A stretch of DNA of 33,076 nucleotides from Pseudonocardia bannensis (GTDB taxonomy: Bacteria; Actinomycetota; Actinomycetes; Mycobacteriales; Pseudonocardiaceae), in assembly GCF_012911875.1 (NCBI RefSeq), contig NZ_JAAXKZ010000060.1:1-33076 (forward strand), in the 5' to 3' direction. The notes under the pieces were generated by a model, which saw only the letters and a program-made list of their open reading frames with translations, did not search any database and was not told the DNA's origin. Below are positions 15,436 to 22,837 of the stretch, one piece after another; positions within the stretch are counted from its first letter, which is position 1; each line of letters begins with the position of its first letter. A program made the translations under genes and the position numbers.

Positions 15436-15508
15436 CTCTTATGGATCAAGGGCGCGCTCCGCGCGCCGCCAGCCTGGCTCCCCGCCTTGCCGCTCCGCTA
15501 CCGGCGGG
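15436..15508. repeat. Boundary repeat, copy 1 (hairpin pair)
   Basis: The segment begins with 27 bases (CTCTTATGGATCAAGGGCGC and on to 15462), which recur at 20107-20133. It continues through the hairpin GGCGCG/CGCGCC and ends in CCCGCC...GGCGGG (15481-15486 with 15503-15508). The second copy lies at 20107-20174. Both lie just before the last gene of an element. It could be a terminator or a cis-acting transfer or replication site. Confidence 0.75.
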
Positions 15509-15541
15509 GGCCAGACCGGCCGTCGATAAGCTTCCTTGACC

Positions 15542-16117
15542 ATGACAGAAACCCCAGGTGCCGACACCCCGGACGCAGGGCCTCCACGGCCGCGTCGTCA
15601 CCGCGAGCCTGGTCGCCCCGTCGAGTGGCGGGTCGCGGTGCTGGGCGTCATTGGAGCACTCGTCGGCGCCCTGATCGGGAGCGCTGCATCGTTCGGGGGA
15701 CAGATCTACGTCGGTCACCAGCAGGTTGCCAAGGAGGATCGCGACAAGAAGGCCGCGGTCTACTTCGCGTACCTTGACGCGGCCAACGAGTTGGCCAACG
15801 AGACGAGAGATCTGCAGCGTTCCTACGCCAGTCTGCCGCCAGATGCCCCGCCACCGGCTGCGGCATACGGTGAGTGGCAGACAGCTCGCTTCAAGTACCA
15901 GGGCGCGATCAACGATCTCTCCGTCTACGGCTCCGACGCAGCATGGGACATTCACCGACGCGTCGCCGCGGCGCTTCCTCGCTCGCTTAACCCCAGCCGC
16001 GATCCCGTTCGGGTCGAGGCGGTCGACGACGCGCGCCTAACAAGCGGAACTCAAGATTTCCTAGATCTGGCTTGTCAGGAACTTCCTGCGTCACCGCGCG
16101 CAGGATGCGGGGACTGA
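15542..16117 (+). CDS. Small single-pass membrane protein in the right-end cargo slot
   Basis: A 191-residue protein that I do not recognise. Residues 1-29 are rich in proline and arginine and should be cytoplasmic. Residues 31-58 form one glycine-rich membrane helix (VAVLGVIGALVGALIGSAAS). The rest is a soluble, mostly helical domain with many alanines and a cysteine pair near the end (C178, C189). The ATG at 15542 is preferred over the TTG two codons earlier. It is the last gene of the element, between the boundary repeat at 15436-15508 and the right-end repeat at 16177-16207, the same position occupied by a PASTA lipoprotein in the neighbouring remnant. A cell-surface or entry-exclusion role would fit, but is only inferred. 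Confidence 0.7.
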   Translation: MTETPGADTPDAGPPRPRRHREPGRPVEWRVAVLGVIGALVGALIGSAASFGGQIYVGHQQVAKEDRDKKAAVYFAYLDAANELANETRDLQRSYASLPPDAPPPAAAYGEWQTARFKYQGAINDLSVYGSDAAWDIHRRVAAALPRSLNPSRDPVRVEAVDDARLTSGTQDFLDLACQELPASPRAGCGD

Positions 16118-16443
16118 GCCGAGCAAGGAAGAACACCAGCGATGGCCCCTCTGGCTCGGATCGTCCACGCCGCGCCGGCGGAGTACAGGGCGCCTGCGGC
16201 GTCGCTACGCGATGGCTGCGCCACCCTGGACACCACCACCGCGACGAGCAAAGCGGCCAGGACGAGGGAGCCCGGGAGGTGTGGGCCGAACCCCCGAGGT
16301 GCCCACTTCAAGATCGCATCCCACTTTTACCTACCTGGAACGGCCAGCAACGACGCCAGGTGCCACATAGCCGCCGGAAGTGTCCGCGCTGCTCAGCGGC
16401 ACTGTCCGGCACCACGTGGCACCGTCCCAGGACACGATCTTGG
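16118..16443. other. Right end of the AICE, no gene seen
   Basis: This stretch between the last cargo gene and att2 has open frames in several phases but no domain and no coding bias. It contains the right-end repeat (16177-16207) shared with the remnant element and a local inverted repeat around CGGCACTGTCCGGCACCACGTGG (16399 onward), which might serve recombination. Confidence 0.55.
16177..16207. repeat. Right-end repeat, copy 1
   Basis: The 31 bases starting GGCGGAGTACAGGGCGCCTG recur with one mismatch at 20694-20724. Upstream bases (from 16143) also match in part. In copy 1 it lies 236 bases before the att repeat; in copy 2 it runs directly into it. Confidence 0.8.
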
Positions 16444-16481
16444 AATCTCTAGGTCGCAGGTTCGAATCCTGCCGGGGGCAC
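16444..16481 (+). repeat. Middle att copy (att2)
   Basis: Exact 38-base copy of 6135-6172. It is the right end of the complete AICE and the left end of the remnant. It is not a tRNA gene, since the 5' half is absent. A degenerate form of the att palindrome (CGCAGGTCA...TGACCAGGCG) follows at 16487-16511. Confidence 0.93.
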
Positions 16482-16535
16482 TCAACCGCAGGTCACAGCG
16501 TTGACCAGGCGCAACCAGCAAGATCAACCCCACGT

Positions 16536-16895
16536 TTACCCCACGCTTTCGGGTGGGCCGAACGCGTTCAGGGCAGCCGCCGCGTTGGCGCCGTTGGCCT
16601 TCCGCGACATGTAGACGTCCTGGGTCATCGACACCCGTTCGTGGCCGAGGTAGTCAGCGATCTCACGCGCCGACAGTCCAGCCGCGTCGAGCCGAGTCGC
16701 GACGAGATGCCGGAAGGCGTGCGGGTGCAGGCCCTTCCACTCGGTGTCGGCCAGGACCTCGCGCAGCTGCTTGCGCGTGTTGTCCGGGTCGCGCAGGTTC
16801 GAGCTGGTCGAGGGGAACACCCACGGACCGTGTGACTCCTTGTGACGACGACGCAACAGTTCGATCACCCAGTCCGGTGGCGTGATCGTGCGCAT
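16536..16895 (-). pseudogene. Integrase fragment (C-terminal 119 residues)
   Basis: The translation from MRTITPPDWVIELL to the stop aligns without gaps to residues 264-378 of the integrase at 6238-7374, with roughly 80-85 percent identity by eye. It keeps HPHAFRHLVATRL, the YLGHERVS histidine and the tyrosine of QDVYMS, but lacks the catalytic arginine, the lysine and both DNA-binding domains. Homology stops abruptly at about 16895, where HD-domain gene sequence begins. It is therefore a deletion or recombination scar and cannot be active alone. Confidence 0.93.
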
Positions 16896-16896
16896 T

Positions 16897-17138
16897 CCGT
16901 GTGCCGCAGAAACCGCGCCCCGTCAAGCGGATGGAAGCCCGTCTCCGCCGGGCTCTGGGGCGTAGACGACGTCATGTAGCCACACCGCTGCGAGTAGCAG
17001 TTCCGCGTCCTCCCCGAGCCTCGAGGAGAGCTTGCCGGCTTGGTCCGCGACGTTCTGCACATGCGCCCACCGCCGAGCCAACACCTCAGCCAGTCGATCC
17101 CGGGCCACGCTCTCTGCCCATTCCACGGGCTGCACCAC
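16897..17138 (-). pseudogene. HD-domain phosphohydrolase fragment, frameshifted
   Basis: From a GTG at 17138 the minus strand reads VARDRLAEVLARRWAHVQNVADQA, then LLLAAVWLHDVVYAPEP, with the conserved H and HD of metal-dependent phosphohydrolases. Just after this, the family's usual next motif, ETGFHPLDGARFLR, is present in a different frame, so there is a frameshift near 16950. The gene is then cut at about 16896 by the integrase fragment. Only the first third of a typical HD protein remains. Confidence 0.75.
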
Positions 17139-17189
17139 ACGACCCTACGAGTAGCCGAGGCCGGTACCGCGGGTCGCACGAGTGGTACT

Positions 17190-17550
17190 CGTCCAGCTCC
17201 GTGCGCCAGAGCATCGACGACCTGCTCGCGCCGTTGGCAACCCCCTCGGGGCGAACAAGCAGAAGGAGTACACCACGACCCTGCGGGTCTACCTGGAGAA
17301 CAAGCGATCCGTCGGTCGCACCGCCCAGCATCTGTACCTGCACCGCAACACCGTTGCCTACCGGATCAACCGCGTCCTCGACGTTCTCGGGGTCGACCTC
17401 GACGACCCCAACCAGTTCCTCGCCGTCTACCTCGCGTCCTCAGGGATCGACACCGGGCGAGATCGTGTCCGGGGAACAGCTGGGCGAAGCGCATCACGCT
17501 ATCGGGTTGTCGCGTCCAGTTACCTGCTACTACAGCGGGCGGCCGGGTAG
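17190..17550 (+). pseudogene. PucR-type regulator fragment, frameshifted
   Basis: The C-terminal helix-turn-helix of PucR/CdaR regulators is clear: TLRVYLENKRSVGRTAQHLYLHRNTVAYRI, then RVLDVLGVDLDDPNQFLAVYLA (about 17280-17430). The segment that should precede it, SVRQSIDDLLAPLATPSG, lies just upstream in another frame, so a frameshift occurred near 17245. Everything N-terminal of this is missing. The open frame runs on without homology into the end of the multicopper oxidase gene on the other strand. Confidence 0.72.
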
Positions 17551-19089
17551 CTCCGACACCGGGCGCGGCGGCGCGGCGGTCACCGGATCCGGGCCGCCCT
17601 TGCCGACCTCGAAGTTGGTCATCATTTCGTGATCCTCGTGAACGACGTTGTGGCAGTGCATCATGTACTTCCCAGCGTGCGGGCCGAACTTCCCGATGAG
17701 GCGGACGACCTCGCCCTCCCCGACGTACACGGTGTCCTTCGGCCCTCTCTCGTAGGGGAACGGGGGCCGGCCGTTGCGATCGAGGATCTTGAAATCGATC
17801 AGGTGGACGTGGACCGGGTGGAACCATCCGCCGGAGTGGTTGTCGAAGCGCCAGATCTCCACATCGTTCAGGCCCGGGGCCGCGTCCATCCGGCGCGGGT
17901 CCCAGAACAGGCCGTTGATCGCCCATTGACCCCGCCTTCGCTCGAAGCGCCAGTCCCGGGTGCGGCGGGCCTGGGACGGCTGCAGCGCCATGGGGTCGTC
18001 CTGGCCGCCGCCGGGCTTGAGGACGGCGGGGACCTCGTTGCGGGTCAGGTCGGCGGCCTCGCTGACGACATCGAACCGCATGACCTGCCGGGTGGACGGG
18101 AATTCCTCGTTGTTCTTCAACTCGAGGTTGCGCAGCACCACCTGCTGACCGATCGGATACTTCGCGAAGTCGATCACCACGCCGTAGCGCTCGGCGACGC
18201 CGATGCGGAACGTCTTGTCCTGCTGAGGAGCCGGCATCAGGCCCCCGTCGCCACTGACGAAGGTGAACGGCTCGCCGGTGCTCAGCGCCAGTCGGTAGGC
18301 GCGGGAGGTCGAGGCGTTGAGGATGCGGAAGAGGTACTTGCGACGCTCGACCTGCAACACCGGCCAGGGACGTCCGTTGACCAGGATGACGTCACCCATC
18401 AATTCCTTCTGCCCGTCGTCGTCGAACAGGAATTGTCCATCTGTGTCGAATATCTTGTCCTGGACGACCAGGGGGACGTCGTAGCGACCACTCGGCAACG
18501 GGATATTTCGCCCTTCGTCGGTTATGTAGAGGCCGGCCAGGCCCATATAGGTGTTCTCGGCGGTGTGGTGAACTGCGTGGTCGTGGTACCACATGGTCCG
18601 CTCGTTCTGATCGTTCGGATAGATATAATCCTTGAAGAATCCCGGCGCCGACAGGTCCTCGGCCCATCCGTCGTACTGCGGGGGTGTGGCGTTGCCGTGC
18701 AGGTGCACCGATGTCGTGCACTCGTAGCGAAGGGTCGGGTGGCGTTGCGGCAGGGCGTTGATCTGGCGCACGACGACGGTTCGGCCCCGCCGGACACTCA
18801 GAGTCGGACCCGGGGTGATGCCGTTGTAACCGAAGATCGTCGTCGAACGCCCGGGAAGGATCTCCGCCTCCGCTTCCCTCATCGTGATCTCATAGAAGTC
18901 GGTGGTGCCCTCGGACGTGAGCGGCGGCAGCACCGGAGGTATCGACAGGGGGACGGCGAAAGGTGCCGGCAACTTACTTTCCGGGAGCCGACGGCGGGCG
19001 GCCGCCACGAGTATCGGCTGCAAGGGGAGAATCAACGACGCGCCCCCGAGGACTCCGGCTTTCATGAATTCGCGCCGCGATAATCCCAT
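17530..19089 (-). CDS. Tat-exported multicopper oxidase
   Basis: A 519-residue laccase-type oxidase (CotA/bilirubin oxidase/phenoxazinone synthase group). The start MGLSRREFMKAGVLGGASLILP is a twin-arginine signal, so it is exported folded. All four copper-binding motifs are present: HLHGN (129-133), MWYHDHAVH (about 167-174), HPVHVHLIDF (424-433) and the type 1 site HCHNVVHEDHEMM (478-490), with methionine as axial ligand. It oxidises phenols or metal ions with reduction of O2 to water; the natural substrate is unknown. The ATG at 19089 has a GAGGGGA ribosome site; the longer frame upstream has no signal peptide at its start. It is the only intact gene in the centre of the remnant element, which suggests selection for copper or phenol handling. 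Confidence 0.92.
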   Translation of the reverse strand: MGLSRREFMKAGVLGGASLILPLQPILVAAARRRLPESKLPAPFAVPLSIPPVLPPLTSEGTTDFYEITMREAEAEILPGRSTTIFGYNGITPGPTLSVRRGRTVVVRQINALPQRHPTLRYECTTSVHLHGNATPPQYDGWAEDLSAPGFFKDYIYPNDQNERTMWYHDHAVHHTAENTYMGLAGLYITDEGRNIPLPSGRYDVPLVVQDKIFDTDGQFLFDDDGQKELMGDVILVNGRPWPVLQVERRKYLFRILNASTSRAYRLALSTGEPFTFVSGDGGLMPAPQQDKTFRIGVAERYGVVIDFAKYPIGQQVVLRNLELKNNEEFPSTRQVMRFDVVSEAADLTRNEVPAVLKPGGGQDDPMALQPSQARRTRDWRFERRRGQWAINGLFWDPRRMDAAPGLNDVEIWRFDNHSGGWFHPVHVHLIDFKILDRNGRPPFPYERGPKDTVYVGEGEVVRLIGKFGPHAGKYMMHCHNVVHEDHEMMTNFEVGKGGPDPVTAAPPRPVSELPGRPL

Positions 19090-19368
19090 AACGATTCCCC
19101 TCAGATTCGTTCGGGTTGCAGCGGGCCTGACCCCTAGGTCCGCAGGACGGGAAGCATCACAAGTCGCGACGGAAACCTGTACCCCCTCTCCAGCCCCTGA
19201 AATGGGGTGGTTCTTTCTCACCCCCAGATCTGTCGCACGAATGCCTGCTCCGCCCCGGACCGAACGGGTGGACCGATGTGCGCAGACGAACGAAGGACGA
19301 TGGGGCATGCGGGTGCCTCAACCACGGCACATGATCGACAAAGAGCACGGCGGTGAGGCCCGGCAGGC
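19090..19368. other. Upstream region of the multicopper oxidase
   Basis: No gene is seen. It should contain the oxidase promoter, but I cannot name convincing hexamers or a copper-responsive (CsoR-type) operator by eye. Confidence 0.4.
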
Positions 19369-20075
19369 TCAGCAGCCTGTAGTGCGTCGTGACCAGCCGG
19401 GTACGGTCGGATCCGGACGACCGGCCCGGCCTGGACCCGAACGGGCGGAGGATCCAACGCCGGCTTCGGCCATCTCGTCCTGCGCCGGTGTCGGGTCGGC
19501 CGATCGGACGGGGCCGGGGTGCGCGGCGACGAACTGTTCGGGCGACCGGTAGTACGGGTTCTGGATGACCTGCGCGCCGACGATCACCTGGGGATGCATC
19601 CGGATCGCGTCGATCAGCACACCTGCTCCGAACCGGTTGAGGTCGTAGAGGCAGAGCACGACGAGTTGCTCGGGGATGTACCGGGCCACCTCGTTCTCGT
19701 AGCGGATCAGACTGTCCTGTCCTGCCCGGGGCAGCCAACAGCTCGCCTCCGCGCCCAGGCGAGTGCCGCCCGACCGGCCCGAATCGACGATCACCTCCCA
19801 CATACCGGGCAGTTCGTCGGGGGCCGAGTCCTTGCGCGTGTGGGAGGGCGCGGCCGAACTGCCGACGTCGAGCAGGCCCGTTCGCCGCCAGTGCGTGATC
19901 TCCGAGGGGAACCGACTCGACTCAGCACGGCGCCCGCGTCGACCACCACCACGGACCGATCACCGGCCAACGGACCGGCGCGGAAGAACGACGCCATGAT
20001 CCGTCGCGTTCCTCCACTGTCCGAAAACTCCGCAGACGTGGCCGCCGGGCTCGAGCGTGGGTCCTGCGATGCCGG
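19369..20075 (-). pseudogene. MEDS-domain (DcmR-type sensory) protein, frameshifted
   Basis: Read leftward, the pieces of one MEDS protein occur in sequence but in different frames. These are GHVCGVFGQWRNATD, then MASFFRAGPLAGDRSVVVVDAGA, then AESSRFPSEITHWRRTGLLDV, which runs on in frame to WEVIVDSGRSGGTRLGAE, SLIRYENEVARYIPEQLVVLCLYDLNRFG and MHPQVIVGAQVIQNPYYRSPEQF. Two frameshifts (near 20010 and near 19925) are needed to join them. The family senses signals in actinobacterial and methylotroph regulators. With both shifts real the gene is dead. Confidence 0.65.
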
Positions 20076-20106
20076 AGTCGACACTCATGTGCACTGCCAG
20101 AGCGAC

Positions 20107-20174
20107 CTCTTATGGATCAAGGGCGCGCTCCGCCGCCGGCCCCGGACCCGCCTTGCCGCTCCGCTCCCGGCGGG
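20107..20174. repeat. Boundary repeat, copy 2
   Basis: Starts with the same 27 bases as 15436-15462 and ends with the same CCCGCC...GGCGGG hairpin (20147-20152 with 20169-20174); the part between is shortened by about 5 bases. It precedes the lipoprotein gene just as copy 1 precedes the membrane-protein gene. Confidence 0.78.
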
Positions 20175-20230
20175 CCGGGCCGGCCGGGGATCACCTGTAA
20201 CACGAATCAGGCAACCACGACATACAGGGC

Positions 20231-20656
20231 GTGACCCACCGCACACTCACCGCTATCGGCGTTGCAGCCGTCGCCTTCAGCATCGCTGCCTGTGGAGCCT
20301 CGCCAGGACAACAATCAGGTCAGTCGTCCGCGCCAGCAGCTCCGGCTGCCACAGCACCGCCAGTCGTCACCGCCGCGCCACCCACCGCCGCGCCACCCAC
20401 TGCCGCGCCCGTGCAGTCGAGCTGGATCATGCCCGACCTCGTCGGGTCGAACCTCCAAGAAGCGCAGGACACGATCCAGCGGCTCACCAGTTTCGGCATC
20501 GCTGTTACGACGTCACACGACGCGACTGGCGCTGCACGGCAGCAAGTATTGGACAGGAACTGGAAGGTTTGCTCGCAGAGCGTCGCGCCCGGTGAGACCA
20601 TCACGACCAGCACGACGATTGACTTCGGAGCGGTCAAGCTCGAAGAAGCGTGCTGA
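20231..20656 (+). CDS. PASTA-domain lipoprotein in the right-end cargo slot
   Basis: A 141-residue lipoprotein. The N-terminal signal ends in a lipobox (FSIAACGAS, lipidated C21). A proline/alanine/threonine-rich linker with PPTAAPPTAAP repeats follows (about 34-62), then one PASTA-like domain (MPDLVGSNLQEAQDTIQRL to TTSTTIDFG, 67-133) with a cysteine pair (C114, C141). PASTA domains bind peptidoglycan or muropeptides, so it probably sits on the outer face of the membrane. The GTG at 20231 follows the boundary repeat; the gene ends about 40 bases before the right-end repeat. Its position equals that of the membrane-protein gene at 15542-16117. Confidence 0.8.
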   Translation: MTHRTLTAIGVAAVAFSIAACGASPGQQSGQSSAPAAPAATAPPVVTAAPPTAAPPTAAPVQSSWIMPDLVGSNLQEAQDTIQRLTSFGIAVTTSHDATGAARQQVLDRNWKVCSQSVAPGETITTSTTIDFGAVKLEEAC

Positions 20657-20693
20657 TCGGCCCCCTCTGGCCCGTCATCCTCCACGTCGCAGT

Positions 20694-20724
20694 GGCGGAG
20701 TACAGGGCGCCTACGGCGTCGCTA
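20694..20724. repeat. Right-end repeat, copy 2
   Basis: 31-base match with one mismatch to 16177-16207. Its last bases GCTA overlap the beginning of att3, so the 236-base segment that separates repeat and att in the complete element is absent here. Confidence 0.8.
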
Positions 20725-20754
20725 GGTCGCAGGTTCGAATCTTGCCGGGGGCAC
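20722..20754 (+). repeat. Right att copy (att3)
   Basis: CTAGGTCGCAGGTTCGAATC and following bases match 33 bases of att1/att2 with a single C-to-T change in the T-arm part. The palindrome CGCTGGTCA...TGACCAGCG follows at 20760-20783 and is more like that of att1 than that of att2, so this is probably the original chromosomal right flank. Confidence 0.88.
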
Positions 20755-21085
20755 CCATCCGCTGGTCAGAGCGCTGACCAGCGCTCGCGATCACGATCCG
20801 TCCACCCAATGCCCCACCCTCTGCCGGAGCGCGTCCGAACGATCGGACCTTGACTCAGGACGCGAGGAACGGGTTCTTGATCGCGAGGTGGCCGGTCAGC
20901 CACCTCCTCGATGCGCGACCGGTCGACGGCAGGGCTGCGATCACCCAGCACGGACCCGAGTAGGTCCGCGGCGCGGCCGGCGATCCGATGATCGACCACC
21001 CGGAGTCGGACCCGCGCTGCCGCGCCGGCGGCACCGCGGGTGCTTCCGGTTCGCCCCCCGACTACGTAGCATTCCCTCACTCAGG
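20755..21085. other. Chromosomal flank right of the att array, no gene assigned
   Basis: Apart from the att palindrome at 20760-20783 no feature is clear. A minus-strand open frame (20766-21080, 104 codons from a GTG) contains a helical-looking stretch (RIAGRAADLLGSVLGDRSPAVDRSRIEEVADR), but its ends are low-complexity and I recognise no family; it may be the remnant of a gene disturbed by element insertion. Confidence 0.4.
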
Positions 21086-21104
21086 GCAGGTTTGCCTAAC
21101 TTTG
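21086..21104. promoter_or_regulatory. IdeR/DtxR-type iron box
   Basis: GCAGGTTTGCCTAACTTTG matches 14 of 19 positions of the DtxR/IdeR consensus TTAGGTTAGCCTAACCTAA, including the whole GCCTAAC half. It lies just before the ribosome site of the siderophore-binding protein, the normal place for iron repression. Confidence 0.75.
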
Positions 21105-21112
21105 GAGGAACA

Positions 21113-22090
21113 GTGCACGGACGTCGACTCCGCGCGACGGTGGTGGGCCTGCTCGCCCTCGCCCTCGCCGCGTGTGGGAGCCCCACGTCGAACTCCCCGG
21201 AATCACCGACGGCCGCAACGCGAACCGTCCAGCACGCCATGGGGACGACCGAGATCATCGGGACGCCGCAGCGGGTCGTCGTGCTCGACACCGGTGAGCT
21301 CGACTCCGTGCTCGCGCTCGGGGTCACCCCGATCGGCGCCGTTGCCGCGGACGCGAACGGCGGGCTGCAGTCCTACCTGGCCGACCGCACCCGCGACGTC
21401 CAGGTCGTGGGCACCATCGGCGAGCCGAACCTGGAGGCGATCGCCGCACTGCGCCCCGACCTCATCCTGTCCAACAAGGCTCGGCACGAGGCGCTCTACC
21501 CGGCGCTGAGCCGCATCGCCCCGACCGTGTTCGCCGAGAAGGTCGGGGTGGCATGGCGGGAGAACCTCGAGCTCGCCGGAACGGCGCTGGGCCGTTCCGA
21601 GCAGGCGGCGCGGGTACTCGCCGACTACCGGAGCAAGGCGACGGAGACCGGCCGGCGCTTCGGTGATCCGGCCGCCGTCACCGTCAGCATGGTGCGGTTC
21701 AACCCCGGCACCGTGCGGCTCTACGGGCGCGGTTCGTTCATCGGCACCGTGCTGGCCGATGCCGGGTTCGCCCGACCGCCGGCGCAGCAGGTCGACAAGA
21801 CCTTCGTCGAGATCAGCCCCGAGCAGATCGCCCAGTCCGACGCCGACCTCCTCTTCTACGCCGCATTCGGCGACGGCGGGCGCTCCGGCCAGGAGCAGGT
21901 CGTCGGTGGCCCGCTGTGGCCGAAGGTGCCGGCGGTCGCCGCCGGTCGTGCCCACGAGGTGTCCGACGACCTGTGGTACCTCGGAATCGGCCCGATCGCT
22001 GCCGACCTGGTACTCGACGAGATCGCGGACCACGCCCCGCAGTCCGACCAGGCGAAGCCGGCAGCCGGATCGGCGCCCATCAATCAGTGA
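21113..22090 (+). CDS. Iron-siderophore ABC transporter substrate-binding lipoprotein
   Basis: A 325-residue FecB/FepB-type binding protein. It has a signal peptide with lipobox (LALALAACGSP, lipidated Cys near residue 20), the helical-backbone fold of cluster A-II binding proteins, the RVVVLDTGELDSVLALGVTPIGAV opening, the LRPDLILSNKARHEALYPALSRIAPTVF segment and the closing SDDLWYLGIGPIAADLVLDEI. It captures ferric siderophores outside the membrane. The GTG at 21113 has a strong GGAGGAA ribosome site directly after an iron box, so I reject the 75-codon longer frame. No permease or ATPase gene is adjacent, so it must work with a transporter encoded elsewhere. Confidence 0.92.
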   Translation: MHGRRLRATVVGLLALALAACGSPTSNSPESPTAATRTVQHAMGTTEIIGTPQRVVVLDTGELDSVLALGVTPIGAVAADANGGLQSYLADRTRDVQVVGTIGEPNLEAIAALRPDLILSNKARHEALYPALSRIAPTVFAEKVGVAWRENLELAGTALGRSEQAARVLADYRSKATETGRRFGDPAAVTVSMVRFNPGTVRLYGRGSFIGTVLADAGFARPPAQQVDKTFVEISPEQIAQSDADLLFYAAFGDGGRSGQEQVVGGPLWPKVPAVAAGRAHEVSDDLWYLGIGPIAADLVLDEIADHAPQSDQAKPAAGSAPINQ

Positions 22091-22837
22091 CAGGACTTGG
22101 TTCGGGACGGCCCGGCGGGAATGCCCTGGCCCGCGGCCGGACGGTCCACGACCGGCATGGGACGACCCGTTCCGGCGAATGACCCGTGCAATTGGTCGCG
22201 GTCATACCGATCGCGGTCGATACGTGGCCCGTTGAGGACGAACCACGCGTGCTCGCCGGCCTCGGCCCCGCTTGCTGCATCGCTGACGGCGGCCGGGCCG
22301 GCGAGCAACCGGCCAGCATCAGTTGGGAGTACGCGCGACGCCCTCCCCGGGCCCGCCCTCGATCGACGTGGAACGTGCTCAGCACGATCTTCCGGTCGTC
22401 CGCCATCCTCACCCGGTTCTACGACCGGCGCCGGTATCTGAGCCGAGTCCCAGCAGAATTCCGGGCATCTCGATCCACCGTGGCCAGCGCGCTCCGGTCA
22501 CCCATGAGCCACGCGACGATGCCGGTTCACCGGCGACGAGGTGGCAGGAGGCCGAACATGCCCGGCGAGCTCGTTCGATCCTCGGGCGGCCCGATCTCGC
22601 GCGGCGCCATCGTGGACCACGATTTCATCCGGTTCGGTCACACCACGTACCTCGCAGGGCTCGAAACGGTGCCGCGGGCGAAGAAGCCGGATCTCGGCGA
22701 GGTCGTCATGATCTCGCCATGCTCGTTCAGCCGGTGGAGCGCGGCCCCGGCGCCCCAAACAAGTCCACCCTCGCCGCATCAACGGCCCCGTCCGGGGCAC
22801 CTACAACCACCAGCGGCATCGGAAGCCGAGGAGTGGC
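22091..22837. other. Long stretch without an assignable gene
   Basis: Open frames exist in several phases, but none has a domain, a ribosome site and consistent codon bias together. A plus-strand piece at about 22605-22725 (IVDHDFIRFGHTTYLAGLETV and on) and a minus-strand piece at 22084-22308 (EHAWFVLNGPRIDRDRYDRDQ) look locally coding. This is probably decayed gene DNA. Confidence 0.45.

Larger units (their letters stand above)
6135..16481. mobile_element. AICE of the pSAM2 type, integrated at tRNA-Arg
   Basis: An approximately 10.3-kb element bounded by an exact 38-base direct repeat (6135-6172 and 16444-16481) that is the 3' part of tRNA-Arg. It has the full AICE core: tyrosine integrase, excisionase, RepSA-like rolling-circle initiator, FtsK-like double-stranded DNA translocase, a zinc-ribbon protein, a WhiB-like protein and a Pra-like activator. 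Core genes run leftward in a compact cluster. Cargo runs rightward from a shared 130-base control region. All core genes look intact, so it may still be able to excise. Confidence 0.9.
16444..20754. mobile_element. Decayed second AICE-like element
   Basis: A 4.3-kb segment between att2 and att3. Its left end repeats the organisation of the complete element (att, palindrome, integrase C-terminus on the minus strand 55 bases away). Its right end repeats the boundary repeat, a small surface-protein gene, the right-end repeat and att. The genes for excision, replication and transfer are missing, and unrelated, mostly broken genes occupy the centre. It could only be mobilised by the neighbouring integrase. 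Confidence 0.82.

Noticed and set aside
16444..16481. Second and third tRNA-Arg genes
   Set aside because: Only the 3' part of the tRNA is present at 16444 and 20722; the acceptor 5' strand, D arm and anticodon are absent, so these are att copies.
17629..19083. Plus-strand open frame of 484 codons
   Set aside because: Antisense of the multicopper oxidase, which has a Tat signal and all copper ligands.
19157..19801. Minus-strand frame of 214 codons beside the multicopper oxidase
   Set aside because: It is an out-of-frame reading of the MEDS pseudogene region; the conserved MEDS motifs are in another phase.
20766..21080. Minus-strand 104-codon frame between att3 and the siderophore-binding gene
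   Set aside because: No family recognised, low-complexity ends, and no convincing ribosome site; kept only as a possible remnant.
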